NCBI RefSeq assembly: GCF_900460065.1
Contig: NZ_UAVD01000009.1
Coordinates: 62,001-126,000 of the forward strand
DNA length: 64,000 bases
DNA from: Streptomyces griseus
Lineage (GTDB): Bacteria > Actinomycetota > Actinomycetes > Streptomycetales > Streptomycetaceae
Reading direction: 5' to 3'
Under the pieces are notes generated by a model. It was not told where the DNA came from, ran no database searches, and saw only the letters and a program-made list of their open reading frames with translations. Positions 1 through 8,742 of this stretch are shown here, in pieces; the first letter of the stretch is position 1, and every line of letters begins with the position of its first letter. The position numbers were made by a program, and so were the translations under genes.

Positions 1-225
1 CTGGCCCACGAGGCCGGTCTGCTCGCCGCCCTCGCGGGCAGTGTCAAGGCCGCCGACCTCGCCACGCTGACCCGCATCGGGACGGACATCGTGGGCGTGC
101 GCGGGGCGGTCTGCGAAGGGGGCGACCGCGACGCCGGGAGGATCCAGCCGCGGCTGGTGGCCGCCTTCCGGGCGGAGATGGACCGGCACGCCCGGGCGTT
201 CGCGGCCGCCCCGGCCGCGAGTTGA
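1..225 (+). CDS. MfnB-like (5-formylfuran-3-yl)methyl phosphate synthase, C-terminal fragment
   Basis: The open frame enters from the left edge and stops with TGA at 223-225, giving the last 74 residues of a protein. The segment reads [19 protein letters not shown], then [20 protein letters not shown], and matches my memory of the C-terminal end of the DUF556/MfnB family. In methanogens that TIM-barrel enzyme condenses two glyceraldehyde-3-phosphate molecules to (5-formylfuran-3-yl)methyl phosphate, the furan precursor of methanofuran. Streptomyces do not make methanofuran, so the homologue probably feeds another furan metabolite. The stop overlaps the TTG start of the next gene (TTGA), which implies translational coupling to the aldehyde dehydrogenase. 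The catalytic lysines would lie in the missing N-terminal part, so activity cannot be judged. Confidence 0.6.
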   Translation: MAHEAGLLAALAGSVKAADLATLTRIGTDIVGVRGAVCEGGDRDAGRIQPRLVAAFRAEMDRHARAFAAAPAAS

Positions 226-1637
226 CCGCCGGCGTGGAGCCGCACCTGCGCCGTCCCGGTCGCGCACTCCGCGGTGAGCGTTTCACCGTCCTCGATCCGG
301 CGACGGGCGAGCCCTTCGACGAGGTTCCCGACCAGCAGGCGAAGGAGCTGGACGCCGTGGTCGCCCGCGCCCGCGAGGCGTGGCCGGGCTGGCGGGCCGA
401 CCCCGCCGCCCGCAGCGCCGCGCTGCTCGCGTCGGCCGACGCCGTGGAGGCGGCCGGGGCGGACCTCGCTCCCCTGCTCACCCGTGAGCAGGGCAAACCC
501 CTGGCCGAGTCGTACGCGGAAGTCGCCCGCACAGCGGCCCGCCTGCGCTACTTCGCCGCGTGCGTCCCCGAGACCCGTACGATCGACGACGGGCGGGCGG
601 TGCACAGCGAGGTCCGCTGGCGGTCGCTCGGGCCCGTCGCCGCCATCGTCCCGTGGAACTTCCCGCTCCAGCTCGCCTCCGCGAAGTTCGCGCCCGCGCT
701 CGCGGCGGGCAACACGGTGGTGCTCAAGCCCTCCCCGTACACGCCCCTGGCCACCCGGCTGCTGAGCTCCGTCCTGTCCGCCGCCCTCCCCGAAGGCGTG
801 CTGACGACGGTCACCGGGCGTGAGCCGCTCGGCGCCTGCCTCGCGTCGCATCCGGGGATCCGCCATGTGACCTTCACCGGTTCGGTCGCCGCCGGGCGGG
901 CCGTGGCGGCGGGTGCGGCGTCCGGTCTCGCCCGGGTCACCCTGGAGCTCGGCGGCAACGACGCCGCCGTCCTGCTGGACGACGTGGACGTGGAGCGGAT
1001 CGCGGACCGGCTGTTCTGGGCGGCTTTCCGCAACTGCGGGCAGGTCTGCATGGCGGTCAAGCGGGTCTACGCCCCGGCCCGGCTGCACGCGCGGGTCGTC
1101 GAGGCCCTGGCGGAGCGGGCGAAGCGCGTGGTCGTCGGAGCCGGTCTCGACCGGGCCACGGAGCTGGGGCCGCTCAACAACGCCGCCCAACTGGCGCGGG
1201 TGGAGCGCTGCACGGCCAGGGCCCTGGCGGACGGGGCCCAGCCGGTGGCCGGCGGCCACCGGCTGGACCGGCCGGGCTACTTCTACGCCCCGACCGTCCT
1301 GTCCGACGTCCGGCCCGACAGCCCGGTGGTGACCGAGGAGCAGTTCGGTCCGGTGCTGCCGGTGCTGTCGTACGGAAGCCTCGACGAGGCCGTCGAGGCG
1401 GCCAACGCCACCCGGTTCGGACTCGGCGGCTCGGTGTGGGGGACCGATCTGGACCGGGCCGAGGCCGTCGCCGACCGGCTGGAGTGCGGGACGGCCTGGA
1501 TCAACCACCACGCCGAGCTGTCCCTCGCCCAGCCCTTCGCCGGTGTCAAGGAGAGCGGCGTCGGTGTCGCGGGCGGGCCGTGGGGCCTGTACGGGAACCT
1601 GAGACCGTTCGTCGTCCACCGTCCCCGGGAGGTCTGA
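222..1637 (+). CDS. NAD(P)-dependent aldehyde dehydrogenase
   Basis: A 471-residue cytosolic aldehyde dehydrogenase of ordinary family length. It oxidises an aldehyde to a carboxylate with NAD(P)+. Visible motifs are PWNFP at 144-148, the cofactor lysine K169 in [10 protein letters not shown], the general-base glutamate E242 in LELGGND and the catalytic cysteine C276 in NCGQVC. TTG at 222 overlaps the upstream stop as TTGA; GTG at 234 is an alternative start. It is followed two bases later by an alcohol dehydrogenase. The three genes form one operon, so the likely substrate is the aldehyde of the upstream furan-forming enzyme or a derivative; that substrate is inference. Sequence alone does not separate it from succinate-semialdehyde or benzaldehyde dehydrogenases. 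Confidence 0.9.
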   Translation: MTAGVEPHLRRPGRALRGERFTVLDPATGEPFDEVPDQQAKELDAVVARAREAWPGWRADPAARSAALLASADAVEAAGADLAPLLTREQGKPLAESYAEVARTAARLRYFAACVPETRTIDDGRAVHSEVRWRSLGPVAAIVPWNFPLQLASAKFAPALAAGNTVVLKPSPYTPLATRLLSSVLSAALPEGVLTTVTGREPLGACLASHPGIRHVTFTGSVAAGRAVAAGAASGLARVTLELGGNDAAVLLDDVDVERIADRLFWAAFRNCGQVCMAVKRVYAPARLHARVVEALAERAKRVVVGAGLDRATELGPLNNAAQLARVERCTARALADGAQPVAGGHRLDRPGYFYAPTVLSDVRPDSPVVTEEQFGPVLPVLSYGSLDEAVEAANATRFGLGGSVWGTDLDRAEAVADRLECGTAWINHHAELSLAQPFAGVKESGVGVAGGPWGLYGNLRPFVVHRPREV

Positions 1638-1639
1638 CG

Positions 1640-2728
1640 ATGAGGTTCGGCGCGGCGGTACTGCGCGATTATGAGGCCCCGTTCGCCGTCGAGGAGGTGA
1701 TCCTGGACGCGGGGCCGGCCGAAGGCGAGATCCTGGTCCGCATCGCGGGTTGCGGGCTGTGCCGGACCGATCTCGCCGTACGCCGCTCGGCGGGCCGCTC
1801 TCCGCTGCCCGCGGTGCTCGGCCACGAGGGGGCCGGGGTGGTGGTGGAGACGGGCGGCCCGGACACCGGCCTGGCCCCCGGTGACCACGTGGTGCTGAGC
1901 TTCGACTCCTGCGGGCGGTGCCGGAGCTGCCTGGGCGGGGCCCCCGCCTACTGCGACCGGTTCGCCGCGCTCAACCTCTTCGGGGGGCGCTCCGAGAGCC
2001 CGGGGCGGTTCACCGACGGGGCCGGGGAGGCGCTGGCGCCCCGGTGGTTCGGCCAGTCCTCCTTCGCCGAGTACGCGATGGTCCCGGCGCGCAATGCCGT
2101 CCGCGTCGACGCCTCCCTCCCCCTGGAACTGCTCGGTCCGCTCGGCTGCGGCTTCCTCACCGGCGCCGGGGCGGTCCTCAACTCCTTCGGCGCGGGCCCC
2201 GGCGACACCGTCGCGGTCTTCGGCGCCGGGGCGGTGGGCCTGGCCGCGGTCATGGCGGCCACGGCCGCCGGGGCCCTCGTCGTGGCGGTCGACAGGCATC
2301 CCGAACGGCTGGCCCAGGCCGAGCGGTTCCGCGCGGTCCCGCTGGACGCCTCCTCGGCCGGACTTCCCGGCCACATCCGGCGGCTGACCGGCGGCGGCGC
2401 CCAGTACGCCCTGGACACCACGGGTTCCGTCCGGTTGATCAACGACGCGCTGCGGGCGCTGCGCCCGACCGGCCTGCTGGGGCTGGTGGCTCGGCTGCAC
2501 ACCGATCTGCCGCTCGAACCGGGGACCCTGGACCGGGGCCGCAGAATCTCCCACATCTGCGAGGGGGACGCGGTGCCGGCGCTGCTGATCCCCCGGCTGA
2601 CCGGGCTGTGGCGGGCCGGTCAATTCCCCTTCGACCAGCTGATCCGCACCTACCCGCTGGCCGACATCAACGAGGCGGAACGCGACTGCGACGCGGGCCG
2701 TGTGGTGAAGCCGGTCCTCGTCCCGTAG
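1640..2728 (+). CDS. Zinc-dependent alcohol dehydrogenase (MDR family)
   Basis: A 362-residue medium-chain zinc alcohol dehydrogenase, resembling aryl-alcohol dehydrogenases. The catalytic-zinc ligands appear as C41 in CRTD and H62-E63 in GHE. The structural-zinc cysteines are C91, C94, C97 and C105 (CGRCRSC then AYC). The Rossmann dinucleotide motif is VAVFGAGAVGLAA. The ATG at 1640 follows the aldehyde dehydrogenase stop by two bases, so the two are co-expressed. Together they can interconvert alcohol, aldehyde and acid forms of one substrate. A strong hairpin directly after its stop closes the operon. Confidence 0.9.
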   Translation: MRFGAAVLRDYEAPFAVEEVILDAGPAEGEILVRIAGCGLCRTDLAVRRSAGRSPLPAVLGHEGAGVVVETGGPDTGLAPGDHVVLSFDSCGRCRSCLGGAPAYCDRFAALNLFGGRSESPGRFTDGAGEALAPRWFGQSSFAEYAMVPARNAVRVDASLPLELLGPLGCGFLTGAGAVLNSFGAGPGDTVAVFGAGAVGLAAVMAATAAGALVVAVDRHPERLAQAERFRAVPLDASSAGLPGHIRRLTGGGAQYALDTTGSVRLINDALRALRPTGLLGLVARLHTDLPLEPGTLDRGRRISHICEGDAVPALLIPRLTGLWRAGQFPFDQLIRTYPLADINEAERDCDAGRVVKPVLVP

Positions 2729-2730
2729 GC

Positions 2731-2783
2731 CCTGTCGTCACACTGCCCCGGCCTTCGGGCGACGACGGCAGTGTGACGACAGG
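2731..2783 (+). terminator. Strong hairpin terminator after the furan/dehydrogenase operon
   Basis: A perfect 17-bp stem: CCTGTCGTCACACTGCC at 2731-2747 pairs with its reverse complement at 2767-2783 around a 19-base GC-rich loop. It begins three bases after the TAG of the alcohol dehydrogenase. No U-tract follows, as is common for terminators in high-GC actinobacteria. Confidence 0.75.
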
Positions 2784-2969
2784 CCCCGGGGACGCCGTGC
2801 GTTCCGGCGGATGCCCCTCGATTCCGGCGGGTCGCGGACGCCCGTCGCACGGTCCCCTCGCCACCCGGCCGGCTCCCCACGCTCTCGATGACGCCCCGGT
2901 GGGTTCCGGCCCGCCGCTTCTTCGCTCTGCTCGCTGTACGTCGTCTCCAACGAATCCAAGGGAGTGCAC

Positions 2970-3881
2970 ATGGTCGACACGGCGCACCGGAACGACGGTG
3001 CGGAGGGTGTGGCGGGAGGGGTCGGTGCGACCGCTCTCCTGGTCGCGGCGGCGCGGGCCATCGAGACGCATCGCCCCGACAGCCTGGCGCAGGACGTCTT
3101 CGCGGAGCACTTCGTCCTCGGGGCCCCGGCGTCCAAGGGCTGGCCGGTCCGTCTTCGGGAGGTCCCGGACGGGGACCGGAACCCGCTGTGGGGGCGGTTC
3201 GCCCGGTACTTCGGGCTGCGGACACGGGTCCTCGACGACTTCCTCCTGCGGTCGGTGCACGCGGGGAACGCCCGCCAGGTGGTCCTGCTCGGGGCGGGGC
3301 TGGACTCGCGTGCCTACCGGCTGGCGTGGCCTTCCGGCGGCTGCGTGGTCTTCGAGATCGACCGGGCGGAGGTCCTGGCGTTCAAGCACCAGGTGCTCGA
3401 CGGTCTCTCGGCCGCCCCGCGGGCCACGCGCGTACCGGTCCCGACGGATCTGCGCGCCGACTGGGCCGGGGCCCTGCCCGCCGCCGGCTTCGACCCCGCC
3501 GCGCCGAGCGTCTGGCTGGTCGAGGGCCTGCTGTTCTATCTGCCGCCCGCGGCCGAGACGTATCTCATCGACACGGTGGACCGGCTGAGCACGGAGGGAA
3601 GCGCGCTGGCCTTCGAGGTGAAGCTCGACAAGGATCTGCTGGAGTACCGGGAGAGCCCGCTGTACACGGCCACACGGCAGCAGATCGGCATCGACCTGCT
3701 GGACCTGTTCGACCTGAGCCCGCGGCCCGACTCGGCGGGGAAGCTGACGGGGAAGGGCTGGTCCACGTCGGTCCGCACCCCCTTCGACTTCACCCGGCTG
3801 CACGGACGCGGCCCGCTGCCCGAGCGGAACGACGCGCTGGCGGGCAACCGGTGGGTCTTCGCGGACAGGCCCCGGCGGTAG
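2970..3881 (+). CDS. Class I SAM-dependent methyltransferase (TIGR00027/Ppm1-like)
   Basis: A 303-residue methyltransferase of the leucine-carboxyl-methyltransferase-like group common in actinobacteria. The SAM-binding motif is VVLLGAGLDSRAYRL at about 105-118; the family-typical WLVEGLLFYLPP lies near 180. ATG 2970 is preferred over GTG 2964 because AAGGGAG at 2958-2964 is then correctly spaced. These enzymes usually methylate carboxyl or hydroxyl groups of small molecules, but the substrate here is unknown. A terminator separates it from the upstream operon, and an alpha/beta hydrolase follows on the same strand. Confidence 0.85.
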   Translation: MVDTAHRNDGAEGVAGGVGATALLVAAARAIETHRPDSLAQDVFAEHFVLGAPASKGWPVRLREVPDGDRNPLWGRFARYFGLRTRVLDDFLLRSVHAGNARQVVLLGAGLDSRAYRLAWPSGGCVVFEIDRAEVLAFKHQVLDGLSAAPRATRVPVPTDLRADWAGALPAAGFDPAAPSVWLVEGLLFYLPPAAETYLIDTVDRLSTEGSALAFEVKLDKDLLEYRESPLYTATRQQIGIDLLDLFDLSPRPDSAGKLTGKGWSTSVRTPFDFTRLHGRGPLPERNDALAGNRWVFADRPRR

Positions 3882-3960
3882 GGGCGGGCCGCCGGGGCCC
3901 GTCCGCCTCCTGCGGGAAAAGCAGTTGCACTTCCCGGTTTCCGGTCGTCAGGGTGTGGTG

Positions 3961-4869
3961 GTGATCGGAACGGAGATCGAACTGCCCGTCGTGGACGGGG
4001 TCCTGTCGGGTGTGGACTTCGGCGGCCACGGGGCGGGGGTGCTGCTCGTCCACGGCAGCGGACACAACGCCGCCGCCTGGGCGGATGTGGCGTCCGGTCT
4101 GGTGAGCGAGTGTCATCCGGTCGCCATCGACCTGCGTGGCCACGGGCAGACCCGGCTCGGCTCCACCGGCCCCGAGCAGTACTGGCGCGACATCGGTCGC
4201 GTCGTCACCGCGCTGGGCTGGGACCGTCCCGTGCTGGTGGGCCACTCCACCGGCGGGTACGCGGTGACGGCTGCCGCTGCCAGTGGCCTCGTGGAACCGG
4301 CCGCCCTCTGCGTCGTGGACGGCGTGGTGCTCGATGACCGTAGCGCGTCACTCGCCGGACATGCCGCCGCACGGACCACGGAGGCGGCGGACCGGTTGCG
4401 GACGATGTTCCGCTACGGCTGGGAAACGGACGAGGCCCGGATGCGCGCCCATGTCGAGCAGTGCGCGCGGGAGGCCGGAGGGGACTGGCTCAACGCCGGA
4501 GCACGGCACGAGCTGGTCGAGGAGGTCACCCGGCGCTCCTTCCTGCGCCGCGGCAACCGGTGGGTACGGCGACCGGCCGTCGAGGAGATCGTGACGGTCA
4601 CCGCCGTGGAGCCCGACGCGGAGGTCTTCCCCAGTGTCGAGGTGTACGACCGCCTCACCTGTCCGATGACGATCGTGCTGGCCGCGGACGGTTTCTACGC
4701 CTCGCGGCGCGGCGACGTGCGTGGTGTCGTCGATGCCGTCCCCGGGCGCCGGCTGATCGACATCGACTCGAACCACAACATCCCCATGACGCGGCCCGCT
4801 GAGCTCGCCGCGATCATTCTCGACCTGGTGCGCGACCGGGCCACGGCCTCGGCCGGGAACGCCGACTGA
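3961..4869 (+). CDS. Alpha/beta-hydrolase fold protein
   Basis: About 302 residues, serine-hydrolase type. The oxyanion-hole HG is at 31-32 (LLVHGSGHN), the nucleophile elbow GHSTGG carries S96, and a late histidine in DSNHNIPM fits the catalytic histidine. Three consecutive GTG codons (3955, 3958, 3961) could start translation; 3961 has AGGG seven bases upstream. A TTG at 3925 would add 12 residues without a better ribosome site. The family includes esterases, lactonases and haloperoxidase-like hydrolases, and the substrate cannot be read from sequence. Only 25 bases separate it from the downstream lyase, so co-transcription is likely. Confidence 0.8.
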   Translation: MIGTEIELPVVDGVLSGVDFGGHGAGVLLVHGSGHNAAAWADVASGLVSECHPVAIDLRGHGQTRLGSTGPEQYWRDIGRVVTALGWDRPVLVGHSTGGYAVTAAAASGLVEPAALCVVDGVVLDDRSASLAGHAAARTTEAADRLRTMFRYGWETDEARMRAHVEQCAREAGGDWLNAGARHELVEEVTRRSFLRRGNRWVRRPAVEEIVTVTAVEPDAEVFPSVEVYDRLTCPMTIVLAADGFYASRRGDVRGVVDAVPGRRLIDIDSNHNIPMTRPAELAAIILDLVRDRATASAGNAD

Positions 4870-4894
4870 TCCCCCACACCTGTAAGGAGTCGCT

Positions 4895-5770
4895 GTGGCC
4901 GTGAGCGAGATGTCCGTGGCGGACAAGGACGCCGGGCCGTACGGCATCGCGGCCGGACCCGACAGCGCACTGTGGCTCACCTTCTCGCGCAGCGGCCACG
5001 TCGCGCGCCTCACCCTCGACGGCGAACTCGACGAATACTCCCTGGAAGCGCCCGAGTGCCGCCCTGCGGTCATCGCCCCCGGGCCCGACGGAGCCATGTG
5101 GTTCACCCGGTCCCAGGACCACCGGATCGGCCGCGTCACCGCCGACGGGGAGACGGAGTCCTTCGCCGTGCCGACGTCCGGCAGCGGCCCCTTCGGGATC
5201 ACCGCCGGTCCGGACGGCGCGATGTGGTTCACGGAGATGAACACCGACCGGATCGGCCGCATCACCAGCATGGGAGAGATCACCGAGTTCGTCCTTCCCC
5301 GCACGGGCGCCTGTCCCTCGGCGATCACCGGGGGCCCTGACGGGGCCCTGTGGTTCACCCTCAACCAGGCGAACGCGATCGGCCGCGTCACCGTCCGCGG
5401 AGACATCGCCATCCACCGGCTCCCGACCCCGAACGCCGCACCCGTGGGCATCACCAGCGACGGCGCCGCCCTGTGGTTCGTCGAGATCGCAGCCGGCCAG
5501 ATCGGTAGGATCACGGTGGACGGCGCGATCGAGGAGTTCCCGCTCCCCGACCGTACGGCCAAACCGCACGCCATCGTCGCGGCCTCCACCGGGGACTGCT
5601 GGTTCACCGAGTGGGGAGCCAACAGCATCGGCCACATCACCGGTAGCGGCGAGATCACCGAGTACGGTCTGCCGTCACCGTCGTCCGAGCCGCACGGCAT
5701 CACCCTGGGTCCCGACGGCGCTCTCTGGGCCGCCCTCGAAACGGGAGGGGTCGCGCGGCTCGAACCGTAG
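4895..5770 (+). CDS. vgb: Virginiamycin B lyase homologue (streptogramin B lyase)
   Basis: A 291-residue seven-bladed beta-propeller. The blade repeat GPDGAMWFTE followed by an IGRIT element recurs roughly every 40 residues, the pattern of Vgb. Known Vgb linearises type B streptogramins by magnesium-dependent elimination at the ester bond, giving resistance. Late motifs KPHAIVA, CWFTEWG and EPHGITLGPDGALW supply the His and Glu residues expected around the active site. The start is GTG 4895 with AAGGAG at 4884-4889. It lies directly behind the alpha/beta hydrolase. Streptomyces often carry chromosomal homologues, so resistance is likely but a different cyclic-ester substrate is possible. Confidence 0.8.
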   Translation: MAVSEMSVADKDAGPYGIAAGPDSALWLTFSRSGHVARLTLDGELDEYSLEAPECRPAVIAPGPDGAMWFTRSQDHRIGRVTADGETESFAVPTSGSGPFGITAGPDGAMWFTEMNTDRIGRITSMGEITEFVLPRTGACPSAITGGPDGALWFTLNQANAIGRVTVRGDIAIHRLPTPNAAPVGITSDGAALWFVEIAAGQIGRITVDGAIEEFPLPDRTAKPHAIVAASTGDCWFTEWGANSIGHITGSGEITEYGLPSPSSEPHGITLGPDGALWAALETGGVARLEP

Positions 5771-5844
5771 CCTCGTAGCCTCAGGACGAGGAACCGCCCC
5801 CTCAGGAGCACCGCACACGTTTCGAGCACGCTCAGGCTGTCTGC

Positions 5845-5867
5845 GTGTGTGTGTGTGTGGGGGGGGG
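5845..5867. repeat. (GT)7 followed by a G9 tract
   Basis: Seven GT dinucleotides (5845-5858) run directly into nine G residues (5859-5867). It lies in the 170-base gap between two converging genes. Such simple tracts are prone to slippage and sequencing error. Confidence 0.9.
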
Positions 5868-5940
5868 AAGGTCCGCCCGCTCCGGTTCGCCGGGGACGCC
5901 CTGGAGCATCGGGATGTTCACCCGAGGGCGAGGCGCGGAG

Positions 5941-6549
5941 TCAGCGTGCGGCGTCTCCGGTCTCAGCGCGCAGAGACCGCGCCACGCGCTCCTCGACCAC
6001 GCGGGCGAGGGCCCAGCAGGCCGCCGTGTCGAGCTTCTTGTAGGAGGCCTCCGGACGCGCCTCGACGACGGCGGTCGTCTCCTGCGGGCCGGTGGTGACG
6101 CGGACACGCACGAGGACCGTCGTGTCCGAGGGTCCGCGCAGCGTCAGGTCCAGGATGCCGTGTCCGAACGCGGTGACCTCGTCCACGCGCAGGACGGGGT
6201 CCTTCTCGACCATGTGCCGCACGCCGTCCGTCAGCTGGAAGGCGGTTCTGCCCTCGATGGCGGGGACCCGCACTTCGCGGACGGAGGGCAGGCGCACGGC
6301 CGCGGGACCGAGCGCGAGCCCGTAGCGGCGAGCCGTGCGGGCGGCGCCCACCGCTGTGGTGACGGTCAGTACGGCGGTGAAGGTGACGGCGACCGCCGCG
6401 CCCGCGCCCAGGGCGGGTGGAGCGGCCTCTCCCCACGGTGTGCCGTCGCCCAGCACCAGCACCGCGGTCATGGCCGCGGCGAGCACCATGCCGGTCGCCA
6501 GCGCCGGCAGGGCCAGTCGGCGGACGACCGCCAGGCAGTAGCCGAGCAT
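5941..6549 (-). CDS. Membrane protein of unknown function, two N-terminal transmembrane segments
   Basis: A 202-residue protein not assigned to a family. ATG 6549 is chosen because AGAGGAA lies about seven bases upstream. Two hydrophobic helices occur near residues 10-33 (LALPALATGMVLAAAMTAVLV) and 45-65 (GAGAAVAVTFTAVLTVTTAVG). A soluble C-terminal half follows, with no recognisable catalytic motif. The topology suggests an anchored domain. It converges with the streptogramin lyase gene and is followed at the other side by a PIG-L gene transcribed the same way with a 276-base gap, so it may have its own promoter. Confidence 0.65.
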   Translation of the reverse strand: MLGYCLAVVRRLALPALATGMVLAAAMTAVLVLGDGTPWGEAAPPALGAGAAVAVTFTAVLTVTTAVGAARTARRYGLALGPAAVRLPSVREVRVPAIEGRTAFQLTDGVRHMVEKDPVLRVDEVTAFGHGILDLTLRGPSDTTVLVRVRVTTGPQETTAVVEARPEASYKKLDTAACWALARVVEERVARSLRAETGDAAR

Positions 6550-6825
6550 CGCACCGTTCCTCTCACCAGGGGCCGAACCGGGGGCGCGGAGTGCCCCGGC
6601 GTCCACGACCGCGGACGGCCCGGCCAGATGCCCTGCGGCAGCGCGGCTCGGGCCGGGCCCACCGGCCGTTCGCGGGGTGCCCGCTTCCCACCGGACGGAT
6701 CATGAACGAAGGGGGTCCACTTCCGCAAACGGACGCCGGGCCTTGGGTATCCGCCGCGGGGCAGGGCGCGGACGTCCGGCCGCGGGGCCAGGTCGCGGAC
6801 GGACCGGGCCCCGGGCGCGGGCGGA

Positions 6826-7695
6826 TCAGCGGAGCCCGGCGAAGAGGTCCTTCTCCGGCAGGGCCGTGCCGGTGGCGTCCCGGACGCGTACGAAGGTCTC
6901 CGTGCCCATCAGGTCGCCGAACCTCTCCTTGCCCATCCTGAGGAAGAAGATGTTCTCGCCCTGACTCGCGTGCGCGGCCAGCGCGTCGAACTTCCGGCCG
7001 CTGAACGCGGTGGTGTCCACCCACGTGGTGACCTCGTCGTCGGGCAGACCGATCTCGGTCACCCCGGCGGCCTCGGCGGGGTCCGGCTCGGGCCGCGGCC
7101 GCGGCTCCTGTTCCGAGTCCGGCTGCGAGGGGTCCTCGTGGAACTCGCGCATGGCCTCCCCGAACCGACGCAGCATCGAGTGGGGCATCGTCGTCCAGTA
7201 CACCTTCGGCGTCAGCTCGGTCATCTCCAGCGCCGCCATCGTGATGCGGTGGGCCTGGATGTGGTCGGGGTGCCCGTAGAAGCCGTTCTCGTCGTAGGTG
7301 ACGACGACATCGGGGCGGTAGTGCCGCATGAGTTCCGCGAGCCGGGCGGCGCCCTCCTCCACCGGGGTCTGCCAGAAGGATCCGGGGGCCTCGTTGCTGG
7401 GCCAGCCGATCATTCCGGAGTCGGCGTAGTCGAGCGTCTCCAGATCGCTGACCGCGAGGACCTCGCAGCTCGCCTCCAGCTCCCTTCGGCGCATCGAGGC
7501 GACGGCCGCCGGGTCGTGTCCGGGGTCGCCCGGCTTGACGCCCCCCGGCCCGTCACCGCAGCCGCCGTCGGTACACGTCACGAGAACCGTGCGGATGCCT
7601 TCCGCGGCGTACCGCGCCAGGACCCCTCCGGTTCCGGTCGCCTCGTCGTCGGGGTGGGCGTGCACGGCCATGAGGGTCAGGGGCCGGTCGGTCAT
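6826..7695 (-). CDS. PIG-L family deacetylase (LmbE/MshB/Mca-like)
   Basis: A 289-residue zinc hydrolase. Zinc-ligand motifs HPDDE at 14-18 and HPDH at 142-145 are intact. The family removes N-acetyl groups from GlcNAc-type substrates: MshB acts in mycothiol synthesis and Mca cleaves mycothiol S-conjugates during detoxification. The central part resembles actinobacterial members annotated as mycothiol conjugate amidase or GlcNAc deacetylase. Sequence alone does not choose between them. ATG 7695 has GGAGG eight bases upstream. The 240 bases between it and the ABC ATPase hold no recognisable gene. Confidence 0.85.
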   Translation of the reverse strand: MTDRPLTLMAVHAHPDDEATGTGGVLARYAAEGIRTVLVTCTDGGCGDGPGGVKPGDPGHDPAAVASMRRRELEASCEVLAVSDLETLDYADSGMIGWPSNEAPGSFWQTPVEEGAARLAELMRHYRPDVVVTYDENGFYGHPDHIQAHRITMAALEMTELTPKVYWTTMPHSMLRRFGEAMREFHEDPSQPDSEQEPRPRPEPDPAEAAGVTEIGLPDDEVTTWVDTTAFSGRKFDALAAHASQGENIFFLRMGKERFGDLMGTETFVRVRDATGTALPEKDLFAGLR

Positions 7696-7935
7696 GGAGG
7701 GGTCCTCCCGCAGAGATGGGTCGTGGTCCGGGCCGGCCGCGGGCGTGCTGCCGAGGTCCCGGGGGCCGGATCCCGGCGGGGCGGGCGGCCCCGCGGCCTC
7801 CGTGATCCCCCGCCGGCGAGGCGCCGGTCCCTTGAACGGTGCAACCGCGCCGACCGGGTCGGCTGTTCCCGGCCGGGGCCGCGATTCTCGGCGGACGCGG
7901 GCCGGATGCCCCCGGCGGCCCCGGGCGGCCTCGCG

Positions 7936-8742
7936 TCATCGCCCCGCTCCTTCGGCGGGCGCCGGGAGGGGGCCGCCCGGCAGCGGTGAGAAGGCGAGGA
8001 GCGGGCCGCCGGTGACCGGGTGGGTCAGCTGGGTGCAGGCGACGCCGAACACGGTCCGGACCAGGTCGGGGTGGAGCACCTCGGCGGGCGGGCCGTCCGC
8101 GACGATCCGCCCGCGGTGCAGCACGTAGAGCCGGTCGCAGTAGGCGGCCGCGAGATTGAGGTCGTGCAGCACGCACAGCGTCGCGCGCCCGAGGCCGCGC
8201 ACGAGTTCCAGCAGTTCGAGCGCCGCGTACACATCGAGGTGGTTGGTCGGTTCGTCGAGGAGGAGCAGCGGGCTCTCCTGGGCGAGCGCGCGGGCCACCA
8301 GGGCCCGCTGTCGCTCGCCGCCGGACAGCGTGGAGAGCCTGCGGGTGCGGTGGTCCGCCAGGCGGACACGCTCCAGTGCGGCGGCGATCGGCGCGGCTGC
8401 CCGGCCGGTGGCCGATTCGAAGGTCCGGAGCCACGGCCCGCGCCCCATGGCCACGACTTCCTCCACGGTGAAGTCGAAGTCGGGAGCGCTGTCCTGGGCG
8501 ACGAGCGCGGCACGCCGTGCGATCTCGCGCTGGCCGAGCGCCTTCACGTCGTCGCCGCGGAGCGCGACGCGGCCGGCGAACGGGTCGAGCGCGCGGTGGA
8601 CCGTGCGCAACAGCGAGGTCTTGCCGCTGCCGTTGGGACCGACGAGACCGACGCGTTCGCCGTCCCCGACGGTGAGGTCGCACCCCTCGACGACCGGGTG
8701 GGATCCGATCCGGACGCTCACGCCCGACAGTGAGAGCCTCAT
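7936..8742 (-). CDS. Iron-siderophore ABC transporter, ATP-binding protein
   Basis: A 268-residue FecE/FhuC-type ATPase. Walker A GPNGSGKT is at 35-42, the Q-loop glutamine at 83, signature LSGGE at 139-143 and Walker B ends in D163-E164 (LLLLDEP). The ATG at 8742 overlaps the permease stop as ATGA, so the two are translationally coupled; a longer in-frame start at 8769 lies inside the permease and is less likely. It energises uptake of a ferric siderophore with the permease and lipoprotein upstream. The C-terminal tail after residue 240 is proline/glycine-rich. Confidence 0.92.
   Translation of the reverse strand: MRLSLSGVSVRIGSHPVVEGCDLTVGDGERVGLVGPNGSGKTSLLRTVHRALDPFAGRVALRGDDVKALGQREIARRAALVAQDSAPDFDFTVEEVVAMGRGPWLRTFESATGRAAAPIAAALERVRLADHRTRRLSTLSGGERQRALVARALAQESPLLLLDEPTNHLDVYAALELLELVRGLGRATLCVLHDLNLAAAYCDRLYVLHRGRIVADGPPAEVLHPDLVRTVFGVACTQLTHPVTGGPLLAFSPLPGGPLPAPAEGAGR

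Noticed and set aside
1918-3588. Long plus-strand open frame crossing the alcohol dehydrogenase, its terminator and the methyltransferase
   Set aside because: It spans a strong hairpin and two well-supported genes in other frames, and its product is proline/arginine-rich without motifs.
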